A program made the position numbers and the translations under genes. Under the pieces are notes generated by a model. It saw nothing but the letters and a program-made list of their open reading frames with translations. It made no database searches and was not told the DNA's origin. A DNA stretch of 64,000 nt from Kalaharituber pfeilii. Taxonomy: Eukaryota; Ascomycota; Pezizomycetes; Pezizales; Pezizaceae. Positions 34,701 to 47,020 of this stretch are shown here, one piece after another; the stretch's first letter is position 1, and each line of letters starts with the position of its first letter. Location of the stretch: contig WHUZ01000081.1 of assembly GCA_015179045.1 (NCBI GenBank), positions 62,001-126,000 on the forward strand, given 5' to 3'.

Positions 34701-36215
34701 ATGGACGCCGCATCCACCGCAACAGCATCAGAAGTATCCCTCTCGCCCACGCCCGCGCCAGCGACTGCATTTTTCGATTTCTCGAGGCCCGCGAAGAAGA
34801 GGAATTATATACGGCGACGCGACGATAGCGAAGATGAGGCGAGTGGCGGCGGTGCAAGCTCGTCGGTAGCAGCACCCACGCCAGCTTCAGCACCCACCAC
34901 CGCGGAAGCTCCGACACTGCAATCTGCCATCCCGGCAATTTTAAGCTCAAATCGCGCTCTCGAGAGCAATGGTCAAGCGACATCGACCTCCCCGCCTCCC
35001 GATGACGATGATAACTCCGGCCTCTCCCTCGCCGAGATTCTCCGCCGCCGTAAAAAGCAAGTCCGCCCCAAGAAGGGCCTCGACATCGCTGAAATCGTGC
35101 CCAAAGTCTCGCGCGACACAGAAACAGAGACGCTGCAGCCTGAGGAGGACGATGCGGCAAAGGACACAGCGGAGCAGGAGTTGGCGGCGGTGGTGAACCG
35201 GTTTACACATCAGACGGGTCAGATTTTGGATGTGGATAAGCATATGTATGTGCACCTCCACCCCCCCCCCCCCCCTTTGTTAAATTAATTTCATTTGGGT
35301 TGGCATGGATGGCCTACGCTATGTTTAGGACTCGCCGATGCTTCCAAGCTCTTATCTTTTACTGCTCATAGAGCAAACAAAAACTCCCAATGCGTACGGT
35401 ATATGCTAATCTCCCCCAGGGTAGCCTACATCGAAACAGAAATGGAAAAACGCCGACTCGCCTCCGCAGGCCTCCTTGATGCTAACAATTCAAACCTCAC
35501 ATTCACCTCAACCTCCTCCAACTACCCTATCACCTCCATCGATACCACAAAATCCGCCTTTTGGCAGCCCACCCGCCCCGCAGACCGCGGCGCCACCCTT
35601 GGAAAACTGCATGAAGTCGACCTCGGCGAAGAAAATAAGTTGCGAAACATTACCCGTACTCAGGAAGCGACGCGGCGGCTTGAAGGTGGGGAACCGATGG
35701 AGGATGTGCAGATGGATGGGGCGAATGGGAAGAAGGGGTATAGGCGCAGAAGGAGGAACAGTCAGGATATTCAGAGGGATAAGTTGGTTGAGGAGGTGTT
35801 GAAAGAGAGTAAACGTACGTATTTTTCTTTCGCTGCCCAATTTTTATTTCGTGTCCCACGTGTAATCATTCATTACTCAGCCCCGGGCTCCATATGACGG
35901 GGCTGGAATCGTAGCCAAATGTGTTGTACAATGGAAACGGCTAACCACCCCCGAGTGTCAGTGGAACTCTACGACGAACCCGACGACAATGAAGAAGATG
36001 ATGAAGGCGCTGCCGACGACCGCATAGCCGAGAAGTTCCGAAGGGAGTTCTTAGACGCACTCATGTCGAGGAGGAGGAGAGGGAGGAAGTACCAGAGCCA
36101 TAAGAAGAAGGACGATGCGAAGAAGCCGAGGGGGCCGAAGCTGGGTGGTAGCCGTAGCGCGAGGGCGGCGATGCGGGAGTCGCAGATGGCGCAGAGCGGA
36201 GGGGGCAAGAAGTAG
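34701..36215 (+). CDS. tls1: Tls1/C9orf78 (hepatocellular carcinoma antigen 59 family) splicing-associated protein
   Basis: The family comprises spliceosome-associated disordered proteins; S. pombe Tls1 affects splicing of shelterin genes with Brr2. Three exons (34701-35245, 35420-35814, 35962-36215) total 1194 nt, 397 aa. The N-terminus is Ser/Thr/Ala-rich, then KKRNYIRRRDDSEDE and LAEILRRRKKQVRPKKGL. The family core spans RFTHQTGQILDVDKHM, VAYIETEMEKRRLASAGLL, then the TLGKLHEVDLGEENKLRNI block, and the tail ends in a Lys/Arg-rich segment. Intron 1 contains a 15-nt C-run at 35261-35275. The acceptor of exon 3 is fixed by phase and by the GGCTAAC branch site upstream. Confidence 0.85.
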
Positions 36216-37152
36216 TCGTTGTGCACGTCTGCGAGGGAGCCAACATAATGGCAGAGGATACAAGACGAAAGGCAGAAGAAGTGACTATATCTTTCCCGAT
36301 TGTTGCAGTTGGATTAAATAAACGTGAAATACCAACATCAGCATCGCCACTTGACCAAGCTTGAGGTCCAAGAAGCCATGTATTCATTGGGGGGGTTCTG
36401 GGAGTGTTCTTTCTCGCTTTGTACTATTATTTTCTCATTTCTTTTGTGATTTCCATATTTCAGTTCTCGCAGCGTGGGGGGTTTAACTTTCTTGCATGTT
36501 GGGGTATATGCATACACAATGAGAATGAAGCATTCCGGAGTTCTAAATTTATCTACGCCTATTATATCATACCGGCTGCAAATGCAAATCATTATCATCG
36601 CTACAGAGTGCATGGCATATTGGGCGACAGGGGGCTGCGTAGGGTGCGCATATCGTATGCATGCATAGCCCTGGCGCTGTGCAAACAGTGCGGCTCGAGG
36701 CGATATCAGCCAGCCCCGGGCCAATGCTCCCAGCCCCGCCCGCCTGCTTCCCTGCCCTCAGCTGCGATTAAGCTGCGGCCACGAATGCGAGCTGATGCGG
36801 GCTGCGTGCGAGAGGGGCTGCCACACTTGCCACTGCCGCATTTGGCAAGTGGTGTCGTGCCCACTCAACCTCCGCTACATCACCACGCACGCCCACCTCC
36901 TCCGCCTCCGCCACCGATCTCCCTCATCTTGCTCATTTTTTCTTCTTCTTCTTCTTCTTCTTCTTCTTCTGCTGCTGCTGCTGCTGCGTCACTGCATATC
37001 ACGATACTGGGTACGCTGCCTTTTGCTCGGAGCAGCTAGCTAGCTACATATCCGAGCCCGGGGAAACCGACCGCCGTTTGGTACAGGGCACATACAAGAA
37101 CTGCCAACAGCTAGCAGAGATCAGGCAGGGACCATTACGCTTTTTCACAGCC
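36216..37152. other. Intergenic TLS1 / RTG2 with trinucleotide repeat
   Basis: About 0.94 kb. It contains a TTC repeat running directly into a TGC repeat at about 36944-36987. The open frame crossing this stretch is low complexity. The RTG2 promoter must lie here. Confidence 0.6.
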
Positions 37153-39094
37153 ATGCCAGAGGTGTCTTTGAATGAATACTACCGTGCTCTGGTAGATATT
37201 GGGAGGTGAGCACATATTTCCACCCACATGCTGCCTTCCCTCGAACGCAACCCCGCCGTAAAACTTCATTTCTCTGCATCTCTCCTCCAACGTATCCTCG
37301 CTAACCTCTCTCCCCCGCCACTCACAGCAATGGCGTCCGCTTCTCCATCACCAACCTGCACCCCGCCTCCGCCCGCATCATGCCTACCGTCTTCCAAGAC
37401 CGTGCCCCCATCTCCCTCTACGATGCCCAGTTCTCCGGCACTACAAAATCACCCATATCCGGCACTGTCATCGCGCAGCTCGTCACCTGCATGCTGCGCT
37501 TCAAGTCCGTCTGTACGGACTTTGGCGTCCCGTCCAGTAACGTCCGGGTCGTAGCGACGGAGGCGACTCGAGAGGCGCAGAACTCGGCGCAGTTCCGCGC
37601 CGCGATTGAGAGTGCAACGGGATGGAAGGTGGAGCTGCTGTCGAAGGAGGATGAAGGGCGGATTGGGGCGGAAGGGATCGCGAGCTCTTTTGCGGAAGTG
37701 AGAGGGCTCGTGATGGATTTGGGCGGTGGGAGCACACAAATCACATGGATGATATCGGAGAATGGAAACACGAGGATGGCGGAAAAGGCCGTCAGTTTTC
37801 CCTACGGTGCTGCAGCAGTTACAAAGAAGCTCGAGACCGCAATAGATGGTAAAGCAAGGATGAATCTGCACAACCAGATGGTGGAAAGCTTTTCCGCTGC
37901 GTTTGCCTCTCTGAAGGTCCCTGACGAGCTCAATGACGTTGACATCGACCACCCCGTCGGCCCAGATGCTCCCCCAAGGCCTCCAACATATAAACTCTAC
38001 CTCTCCGGAGGTGGCTTTCGCGGCTTCGGTTACCTACTGATGGACAAGCACGACTTGCAGCCGTACCCTATTCCCATCATCAACGGGTTCACGGCGCCTG
38101 CACGCCAATTCCACAAAGTGGCCGTCATACACAAGGACGTGGAGCAAGTTGCTGCACTGCAGGAAGAGCTGGAGAGTGCGTTTGGGATATCGGCGCGCAG
38201 GGCGAGGCAAGTGCCCGCGGTTGCGTTTGTCGTAGAGGCCCTCATGGAGGCGGTGAAAGGGATTCATACAGTAGTGTTCTGTCAGGGTGGCGTGAGGGAA
38301 GGGGCCGTTTACGAGAGTCTACCGAAGGAAATTAGAGCCGAGGACCCCCTTGTTGTGGCCACGAGACCATATGCGCCGCCATCAGTGAGCAAGCTGCTCA
38401 TGCTGCTGAACAATGCATTGCCCAGGTCCACGCCATATCATATTCGAAAGGATTTACTCCCTGCGCTGGCGAATTTGCTAACGTACCACAGCAACGTGCC
38501 GAAGGAGTCGCAGGCATCCGTGGCACTATACACGACGACAGCGGGATGTTTGGCCAATGCACATGGACTAAGTCACGGGCTGAGGGCGCTGTTGGGGATC
38601 GCGCTATGTGAGAGGTGGGGAGGACAGGTACATGCGGCGGGTGTGGAGTTGAAGGCGAAGTTTATGAAACTTGTAGGTGTTGAGGATGGGTTCTGGGCAA
38701 AGTATGTCGGGTTGGTAGCGTATTTGATTGGAATTGTGTACCCCGCTGGGATCGTGAGAGGAGGAGAAGGTGAAGAGAAGATCAAGTTTTTTGCGCTAGA
38801 TGACGGGAAGAGGAAGGAGGGGAAGAAGAGGCATGGGAAGGCGGGTGGGGGGAATGCAGTGGGGAGGGGACCGGAGATGAGGTGGGTGGGGAAGGGGGTG
38901 AAATGAAGGATGACGGGAGCAGGGAACCAAGAATTTGGTTGAAGGTGAGCGTGCGTAAGAGCGATGCGGTGACAAAGACCGTCAAGTTTGAGAAGGCGGT
39001 GTGGGGGATTGAGAAGGTGGGGAAGAGGAAGAAGAGTGGACTGGAGTGGAGGAGGAAGGTGGTGGTGAACGTGGCGGAGGAGGAGGCGTTGTGA
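37153..39094 (+). CDS. RTG2: Retrograde regulator Rtg2 (Ppx/GppA fold)
   Basis: Cytoplasmic ASKHA-fold protein; in yeast it senses mitochondrial dysfunction and relieves Mks1 inhibition of Rtg1/3. Exon 1 (37153-37205) encodes MPEVSLNEYYRALVDIGS with a split Ser; exon 2 starts NGVRFSITNL. The phosphate-binding blocks are DIGSNG and VMDLGGGSTQITW. The open frame ends at 38906, but a 41-nt GT-AG intron (38882-38922, donor GTGGGT, GATGAC before the acceptor) joins in phase to EPRIWLKVSVRKSDAVTK and ends ...VNVAEEEAL at 39094. That gives 592 aa, close to yeast Rtg2 (588), with its characteristic basic C-terminal domain. The short intron is the least certain part. Confidence 0.9.
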
Positions 39095-39625
39095 AGAGGG
39101 ATTGGGGGAAAGGGAAAGTAAGTGATGATTTGGAAGATACCCTGACTTGGAGTAAGAAGAATTGGTCGAGCTTTTTTTGTTTTTTTCTTTTTTAATAAAC
39201 TTATTTCATGGAAGAAAGAAAACAATCACAGTATTTACCTGCATTTTAGCTATGTATCTCATTTTTTATTCATTGCCCGAACTTTATAAATTGCATATTA
39301 TTATTGGTATCTCAACCTTGTTTTGCCCATCTTCATCTCTTGATTATTCCCCGCTTTTTTTTTTACATTTTTGCCCAAATGATACTTGGCGTGTGTGGTG
39401 TAAGCCCAACAAAACAGTATGTTTACTGTGTGCATCCAAGCAAACGAGCAAGTAAAAGCAACAAACGTTAAAAAAAACAAAATATAGAGATAAAACATTA
39501 TATCGCAACGTAACCAGGGGGATATCTTGGTGTATATATATATGTATCTAGAAACAGATGATGACAGACAGAGCATGAAATGATTTGTTCCACGTTACCC
39601 TGAACCCTTTTCAATGCCATTCTCT
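39095..39625. other. Convergent intergenic region RTG2 / TGS1
   Basis: About 530 bp of T-rich then A-rich 3' flanking sequence between two convergent genes. No gene recognised. Confidence 0.6.
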
Positions 39626-41076
39626 TTACTCCCTTCCCCCGTTCCCCTCCCCTTCCTCCTCCCCCGCCCTCGCCAACGCCCCCAAATACAAACACACCGC
39701 CTTGCTCCTCAACCCCAGATAATAATGCACCGCCTCGGCCTTTTGCCCCTCCAGCACGTATTTGGCCAACTGATTCAGGTCGCTTGTGCGCGGGAGGAAG
39801 AAGGCCATGGGCCCTTGCTGTTGCAACAACGTTCCGGCACCGTCTTGCGGCGTCCTTGATTTGCCCTTAACTTTAGCGTTTGCTGTGGGCTGGGATGAGG
39901 TGACGGTTGTGCGGACGACTTTCTCCGCCGCCTCGTATACCCTCGAGAATGCATACGGCTTCATCATCTTCTCGACGTCAAATACTCCGTGCGCTCTATA
40001 CAAGGGCCCGCCCCAGGGCGGGGAACAAAATACTGCGTCTATTCTCCCCCATTCTGTTTCGAGCCCCTCCTCTGCCCCGTTCTCCACGTTCCCCCTCCGC
40101 CTCGCTGAATATTCCTCCGCAAACTCAAAGAAGTCTTGGATTCTGAACGTGATTTTGTGTGTGACGCCGTACAGCTCCGCGTTCTTTTGGGCGCAGAAGA
40201 TGGCGGCGGGGTCGGTGTCGAGGGCGAGGACGTGCGCACAGGTGGGCTGAAGGGCGAATTGGATGGCGTTGCCGCCGATACCACAGAAGGCGTCGAGGAT
40301 GGTGGTGACGTTGGGGTTGGGAGAGGAGGAGGGCGGGAAGATGTGAGTTGCGATTTTGCTACGAGGAAGGGGGTTTAGCTTAGTTTGCTTTAATTTTATG
40401 GCTGAGAGGGTGGGAAACAGAGGACTCACTGTGCGACTTTCTCAGGCGTAACCTCGAACCATGAGTTGTGCGTCATCCATATACCCTCATCGAAGCGTGA
40501 AAAGAGACGGTATCTTTGGTCATAGTAAGACAAGAGGGTGTCTGGGATTGGAGGATGGTCGGCAACGTCGGCGGTGAAGAGGGTGACACCGTCAGGAGGC
40601 TTGGAGGTGATGTTGGTGATTGATGTTACTATTGTTGCTGGAAGTGGAGTTGGGGGAATTGGTTCTGTTACAGCATGTTCGGAGGGGCTGGAGGATGAAG
40701 AGGAGGAGGATGAAGAGGAGGAGGATGAAGAGGATGATGATGATGAGGAGGTGGTGTTGCTGGATGAGATGGAGCCAGAGTCCGAATCTGAGCCGGAATC
40801 AGAGTCGGATTCTGAGTGGTAGTCACCATCCGAGCTGCTGCTGCTCTCGCCACTGCCACTGCCACTGTCATTACCGCTATCATTACCATCGGAAGTGGCC
40901 CCGGCAGACGAAGCTCTTGACGCCGTCGGCAAGGATCTTGACGATGTCGATGAAGCTTGCAATTCAGATTCAGACTCTTTTCCGTATGCTAATCGAGGGA
41001 GCTTGCTTGCAAGTGATAATCCGGTCCTCGATTTCCTATCAGGCTCTTCATCGGATTCGTCGCGTGCGCGTTTCAT
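39626..41076 (-). CDS. TGS1: Trimethylguanosine synthase Tgs1
   Basis: SAM-dependent methyltransferase that converts m7G caps of snRNAs and snoRNAs to m2,2,7G in the nucleus. Two exons (40430-41076, 39626-40358) give 459 aa. The start is MKRARDESDEEPDRKSRTGL; the upstream extension of the frame has no ATG. Residues about 90-150 are a Ser/Asp/Glu tract. The catalytic domain starts YYDQRYRLFSRFDEGIWMTH, followed by TPEKVAHKIA, the SAM loop ILDAFCGIGGNAIQFA, LALDTDP and the catalytic VFCSPPWGGP. The C-terminus YYLGLRSKAVCLYLG is normal. The Ser-rich spacer is unusually long for a fungal member, which are often only the catalytic core. Confidence 0.93.
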
Positions 41077-44000
41077 TGCCACAGTGCGCAGGGTTATGGG
41101 GTGAGGGGGAGGGTGACGGGAATGGCGGTGTGAGGGGCGGGCAGTGCGAGTTGAGGTTTCCACGCCCAAGGTCCAACGTGCAGGGAGGACGTGATGAGGG
41201 GCTTCTTATCGCGGGGGCACGTGTAGATTACCGCCACGTGATAGCCCGATGTAGTAACTGGTAATTTTTGGCGAGATGTACCAAGCCTACATAGAACAAT
41301 CTGCCTCAAAAAGCAGAAAAATGGCATTTACGTGACAAGCAGTCTTGCCCCGTTACGTGCCAGTCTCATAGAACCTAGTACATAGCAAAGGTAGTTGACG
41401 TTACTTGAGTCGAAGAGCTTTTGTATTCTTCTCCAATAACGTGGCTCTTCTCTAAGTAAATAGGATATACCGTCGACTGAAAATGGCATTGTCATATGTC
41501 AGCGTATTGCTGGCCCCCACAGCTCAGTAAAAATTTACGGAAAATCAATGGCATCTGAGGCAACGTGTCCTGAGTGGCTATCACCGGTAATTTTTCTCCT
41601 ATAGCTAGCAGATGTGCATACAGTACTTATAGATATTGTTAACAATCCCCGCAGCTAACCGTTGTGCATCTCCGGCATGCTGCATTGCTCATCGCATGTA
41701 CCTTGTTGGTGTTGCAGTTATACAAGTCTGTGTAAAGAGCTTTGGCTCACCAACCAATTCACAATTTTCTTGCTTGTGTGCCAACGCGTTGACGGTATTA
41801 CGGCATGCAACTTTGGTATTTCCAGCATAAAAGCCTTGCTATTTAGTGCATGTACATCTTGAGCTGCACCACCATGTATATGCTGAATACAAACCAATTA
41901 TCATAGGGTGCCATTCCAGAATCTCGAGATGCTTAAAGAACAGTCTAGCCAATATGTGTGATGTAAGAGTGGCGCAAATTATATGCTAGGAAAAGTAGTT
42001 TAGTCTGTTGATCTCAAAGTACTAGTACCGTGACATCAATTAAATAGCTTATATTGTGGAAGTTCGCGAGAATCTGTCTTGGTATTATTCCGTGAGGTGG
42101 ACATCTCTGACCAGACCCTGAAACGCCTCCGAGTGCTAAAAGACAGGCGGTCCGAAGACCAAGTGAGACTAGTCCAAGTACTGTAGGTAGTTCACTCGAG
42201 CTCTAGTGTAGCGACCCGAATTTATAACCCTATCGCACAAACAACAGGGATAGCCCGGAGAAACCGCTTCGTCGCTTCGAGTACCAAATATGTGCCTAGA
42301 TAGACGGGATCAAAACATCCGTTCCTGATATTAAAAGCATGCCTGTTCTGCAACGTCTATGAAGACTAGAAAGGCTGCCTGCGAATCCTTCTGGATATGA
42401 GCCGAGACCAGGGTCAGGGAACCCACACACTACATTAAGTAGGCGCATCTCAATTGGAAGTCACGATGTCTACAATATGTTCGAAACGGCATTTGATACC
42501 TCATCAGTTATGTGAACAGGCTGGGCACGAGTACAGATACCGTTCAAGAACCTGAACAAGCGCGGACGTTGCTAGGATTCTTCCACACTGGTAACGGCTG
42601 CACAGTGCTTTCGCAGTATCGCAGGGATTCCACACCCTCGATTGGCCCGCGGTCTCGACATCTCATTACATCTCAATTGATGTCGTATCAGTCGTCGAAG
42701 GTTGCCAATGCGGCAAAGCACGAGCTCCTCAGAATTCGGCCCCCGCCGGCTGGCCGGTACCGTTTTGATTTCCTCTTGCAGCTAGAGGTAGGCATGCTAC
42801 CAGTCTAGGTAACCAGGTGATGATTACAGTCAGTAAAGTGACCAGCTGCACCAGGCACTGACCTAGTCTCGTAGCAAGAGGCTGAGAACACTGGCAACGG
42901 TTTTACCTGATGTGTCAAACTATTCAGTGTCGCCAGAATCCGTATTCAGTTCTTGCTCGCGTCTCGATGCCAAGTGGATAACCTCTGCAGCAGGTTATTC
43001 TTGGCACTTAAGTAGACAGGTAGTTCATTTTACTCTATCTAGTAAGCACTTAATGAGGACTGCCAAGGTTCCAGGCTGGCCAAGATTTCGCAGCGTAATT
43101 GATGGGACCAATTTTGTGGCTTCAAATTCCGCTCGTAACAAGCAAACAAGTCCGGGCAATTTCATCCATGTTGACCGGTTTTGTAGAAGCCAGTTTGTGC
43201 ATCCCTCCGGAACAAAATACACGAATTACAATCCATGCGTGGTGGCGACCACAAGATTAAAATGATTTCTTCCAACAGACTTGGGCGATTTTCTTACTGA
43301 CTGCCAATTGTGGATTGTTTTTGTGGTCTGGTTGCGAGACTAGATTGTGTACCCGAATTGGAATGCAATATCGCCAAGCAAGGAATAATGCTTGGCTGTG
43401 TGTGAACACCTCTAAAATAGGGAAAAGGCAAAGGACAGGTGTTTAGATCGAGGGCTGGATGTTGGATGCATATCAGTTTTCATCGAGAGAAGTCAACTGT
43501 AATTGTTATTAACACACTACAAGGGTTATAATTAATAATTATCTTAGGGCTATCGATGGCCTGTGTAGGAGCAGGCGGTAGTGACATCGATAGCAGTAGG
43601 TAAGCGGTTGGAAATACAATGGCAATGGGCTTATCGATGCTATCTCTTGTACAAATATGTTGTAGCATCGTCCCAATATGTTGTTCCGGAATTCTTTTTC
43701 AGTGAAATTCTTTGAAGTAACAAATGATAGCTACTCTACAATTGAGGCTGAGTTACCGTACTCTGCTGTAGGACAGAGCACCCAACTGCAGTTCGTCGTG
43801 AAACAGACGACAGTGGTCGTCAACCGGCCCATTGTTGCAGTCGTCTGTTTCAGTTGACTTCATGACTCCCGAATTGGGCGTGATACTCTGGAGGAGGCAT
43901 GGGTGCAAGCACACCAGTACCACCATGCCGTAACCCTGCATAGGCAGCCAAAAGGACAGATATATAAATACTTATTTTTGGCGGAGAGAGAAGCAAGGTG

Positions 44001-45027
44001 CACACCAAAGGCATATGATGCACAGAATTTAATGCCTTTTATCGCAGAATGCAATGGACAAGATGAGCAGTAGGCCAGGATCTGTTTGCTTAAACACGAC
44101 GGTATGGTTGCTTTATATAGAGTTCAAACAGGGCATTGAGGGCATGGGTGTGATCGACTGGCTACATATATATCAGAGACTTGAGAGATGCCAATTGAGA
44201 AGCGAGAGTGTGCAGATATTTAGAAGCCATAGTATACTAAGAATGGCATACACGAGCAGGGCACGGGAATCGCCAGGCCGGAATGGGCGCTACGATCTCA
44301 CAATATTCAGCAGAAATAGATATGGCGGCATTGGAGAGACACTAAAGCCAGTAGCAATTGAGCGCAGCGTAGAGAACACTCCAGAGCTTCTTACTGGCAG
44401 AGCGAGCGAGAGCATTTGTGCCGTGCTGAGCTTCGCACCGGCAGCAGGCCGCTTCGGACCTCACGACGCTGCCTGTCGGTGCTGCCAGCGGAAAGCCGCC
44501 GCATATTTCCGCAGCGAGCAAACTTCTCTGAAGATGCCAGATATCCCCAACGCACACTCCACACCCCACCACCGCCCCTCCACCCCGCTAGCCCGCAAAG
44601 CGCCGGTCGCACCGCAGCGCCGCGCGCATGGATATGACATTGCCCTGCCCTCTATGCTAGTCCCGCAGATGCTGTGGTACGTGCAGGCTCAGGTCCCATC
44701 AGGCCAGGCCCGGACGTCTGTAAACACCACCGTGTCATAATGGCCGCTCAGCCAATCAGAGGGCCCCCACCCCTAACCCACCCCATCATTTGTAAAGCCC
44801 ACCAAGCTCACGGATACCCTTTATCGACAGAGTACTAAACCAGCCCAAATTCCTCCCCAACATTCCCGCACATTTCCCTCCTCCTCTCTCCAGACGAAGT
44901 TCCTCTGTTCTGTTTGCAGCTGCAATTCCTCTGGGCTTCAATTCCTCGTGGTCCTCCACTTTTCTCACAAAATCCATACCCGTAGCCCCCCCCCCCTCAC
45001 CGCACGTTTCTTTTTACATACCCCGCC
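41077..45027. other. Second gene-poor island
   Basis: About 3.9 kb. No recognisable protein. The longest open frame (44054-44740, +) has no family features. There is a 13-bp perfect inverted repeat, TGAAACAGACGAC at 43799-43811 and its complement at 43840-43852. The last 300 bp are the PDI1 promoter: a CCAAT box at 44752-44756 and a pyrimidine-rich 5' UTR. Confidence 0.55.
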
Positions 45028-47020
45028 ATGAAGTGCTTCAAGAAGCTCGGTGCTCTCGCTCTCTTCTACTTCGCTTCTGTCGCGCTGGCAAACGAAGGCA
45101 GCGAGGAAAGCAGCGAGGAAGGTCCCTCTGATGTTCATGCGCTGAAGACCGATAACTTCAAAGACTTCATTGCATCTCATCCCCTTGTTCTCGCAGAGTG
45201 TGAGTGTTATCCTTCCACATTAGTGCTGTATCATGCACCAGCTCCCCTCATCTCGCTTGAGCAGAGCCGAAAGGCTACCTAGCATCATCTAAAACACCTC
45301 GCTAACATTTCCAAATTCAGTCTACGCCCCATGGTGTGGTCACTGCAAGGCATTGGCCCCAGAATATGAGGCTGCAGCTACCAAGCTGAAGGAGAAGGAT
45401 ATTCCTCTTGTCAAGGTGTAAGTTTTCCTGACTATTACTTCGTGCTGTACCTTGAAGCTGATGGCTTGGTGAATAGTGACTGCACGGTAGAGGGAGATCT
45501 TTGCCAGGAGTATGGCGTGGCTGGATACCCAACTGTTAAGGTTTTCCGTGGCCTTGAGAGCCAAACACCATACGGCGGCGCACGAAAGGCTGATGCGTAT
45601 GTATCCTCGTTCATGACATTCGAGTTTTATACAACATCTTACTCATGATTGTCATAGCATTGTCTCCTACATGATCAAACAATCCCTTCCAGCTGTTTCT
45701 ACACTTGATGCCGATTCTATTGGTGAATTCAAGACTGCCGACAAGGTCGTCTTGATTGCATACCTTGACGCCGAGGACAAGGAGTCTCTCGAGGCTTTCA
45801 CCAAGGCTGCAACTACGCTTAGGGATAGCTTCCTCTTTGGTGCCACAACTGTTGGTGACCTTGCTAAGTCCGACAATGTGAAGGCACCTGCTATCGTCCT
45901 CTACAAGTCATTCGATGAGGGCAAGGTTGTCTATGACGGCAAGTTCGATGCTGAGGAGATTGAGAAGTTCGCTAAGACTGCCTCCGTTCCTCTCATTGGT
46001 GAGGTCGGCCCAGATACTTATGCTGGCTACATGGCCTCTGGCGTCCCACTCGCATACCTCTTCGTCGCCGATGAGGAGAGCAAGACAAAGCTTAGCGAGG
46101 AAATCCGCCCAATTGCCGAGAAGTTCAAGGGCAAGATCAACTTTGCTACCATTGATGCTGTTGCCTACGGCGCTCACGCTGGCAACTTGAACCTTGAGGT
46201 TGGCAAGTGGCCTGCATTCGCTATCCAGGAGACCGACAAGAACAACAAGTTCCCATACCCACAAGACGCGGAGATCAACGAGAAGGCCATCGCCAAGTTT
46301 GTTGAGGAATACTCTGAGGGCAAGATGAAGCCAACTATCAAGTCTGAGCCAATTCCGGAGAAGCAAGAAGGACCAGTGCACGTCGTTGTCGCAAATAACT
46401 ACCAGGATGTTGTCATCAACAGTGACAAGGATGTCCTCCTTGAGTACTACGCTCCTGTATGTTTTTCATCTACTTCTCAAATTTGAAGGTAAACCAATAA
46501 CAATGTTTTTAGTGGTGCGGACATTGCAAGAGCTTGGCTCCTAAATATGAGGAGTTGGCCGCTCTCTACTTCAACAAGCCTGAGTTCGCTGAGAAGGTCA
46601 TCATCGCCAAGGTTGATGCCACTGCCAACGATGGTGAACACTCTTATACTCTACCTGATGCTTGATTCAAATCTTCTAACTTGCTGTTTAGTTCCTGATG
46701 AAATCCAGGGATTCCCAACCATCAAGCTTTTCCCAGCTGGAAAGAAGGACTCTCCAGTTGACTACCAAGGCTCTCGAACCGTTGAGGATCTAGCCAACTT
46801 CGTCCGTGATCATGGCGCTCATAAGGTTGATGCCTGGGTCCCACCACCTCCAGAGCCAGAGGAGGAGGCGCCTTCAGCTAAGGAGTCTGCTCCATCTGAG
46901 GATGCTCCACCAGTAGAGTCTGTAGTTGGCGGTGCCGATGATGTAAGAAATATCAAGGATCCCCCACTTAGTCAAGTTATTAACGATCATATTTAGGAGG
47001 TTGTCCACGAGGAGCTGTAA
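45028..47020 (+). CDS. PDI1: Protein disulfide isomerase Pdi1
   Basis: ER-lumen oxidoreductase that forms and rearranges disulfides in secreted proteins. Seven exons (45028-45199, 45321-45417, 45477-45596, 45658-46456, 46513-46633, 46692-46942, 46997-47020) total 1584 nt, 527 aa. A signal peptide is present ([21 protein letters not shown]). Domain a has [14 protein letters not shown], domains b and b' follow with no active site, and domain a' has [14 protein letters not shown] Pro/Glu/Ser-rich acidic tail follows. The last 24-nt exon encodes EVVHEEL-stop, so the retention signal is HEEL. Both WCGHC sites straddle or lie beside introns, which confirms the junctions. Codon choice is strongly C/T-ending, as expected for a highly expressed gene. 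Confidence 0.97.

Noticed and set aside
44054..44740. 228-aa open frame before PDI1
   Set aside because: No domain, mixed composition, overlaps other chance frames; no splice or homology support.
44752..44770. ER-stress element (CCAAT-N9-CCACG) upstream of PDI1
   Set aside because: The CCAAT is present but the second half reads CCCAC, so it does not match; kept only as a CCAAT box.
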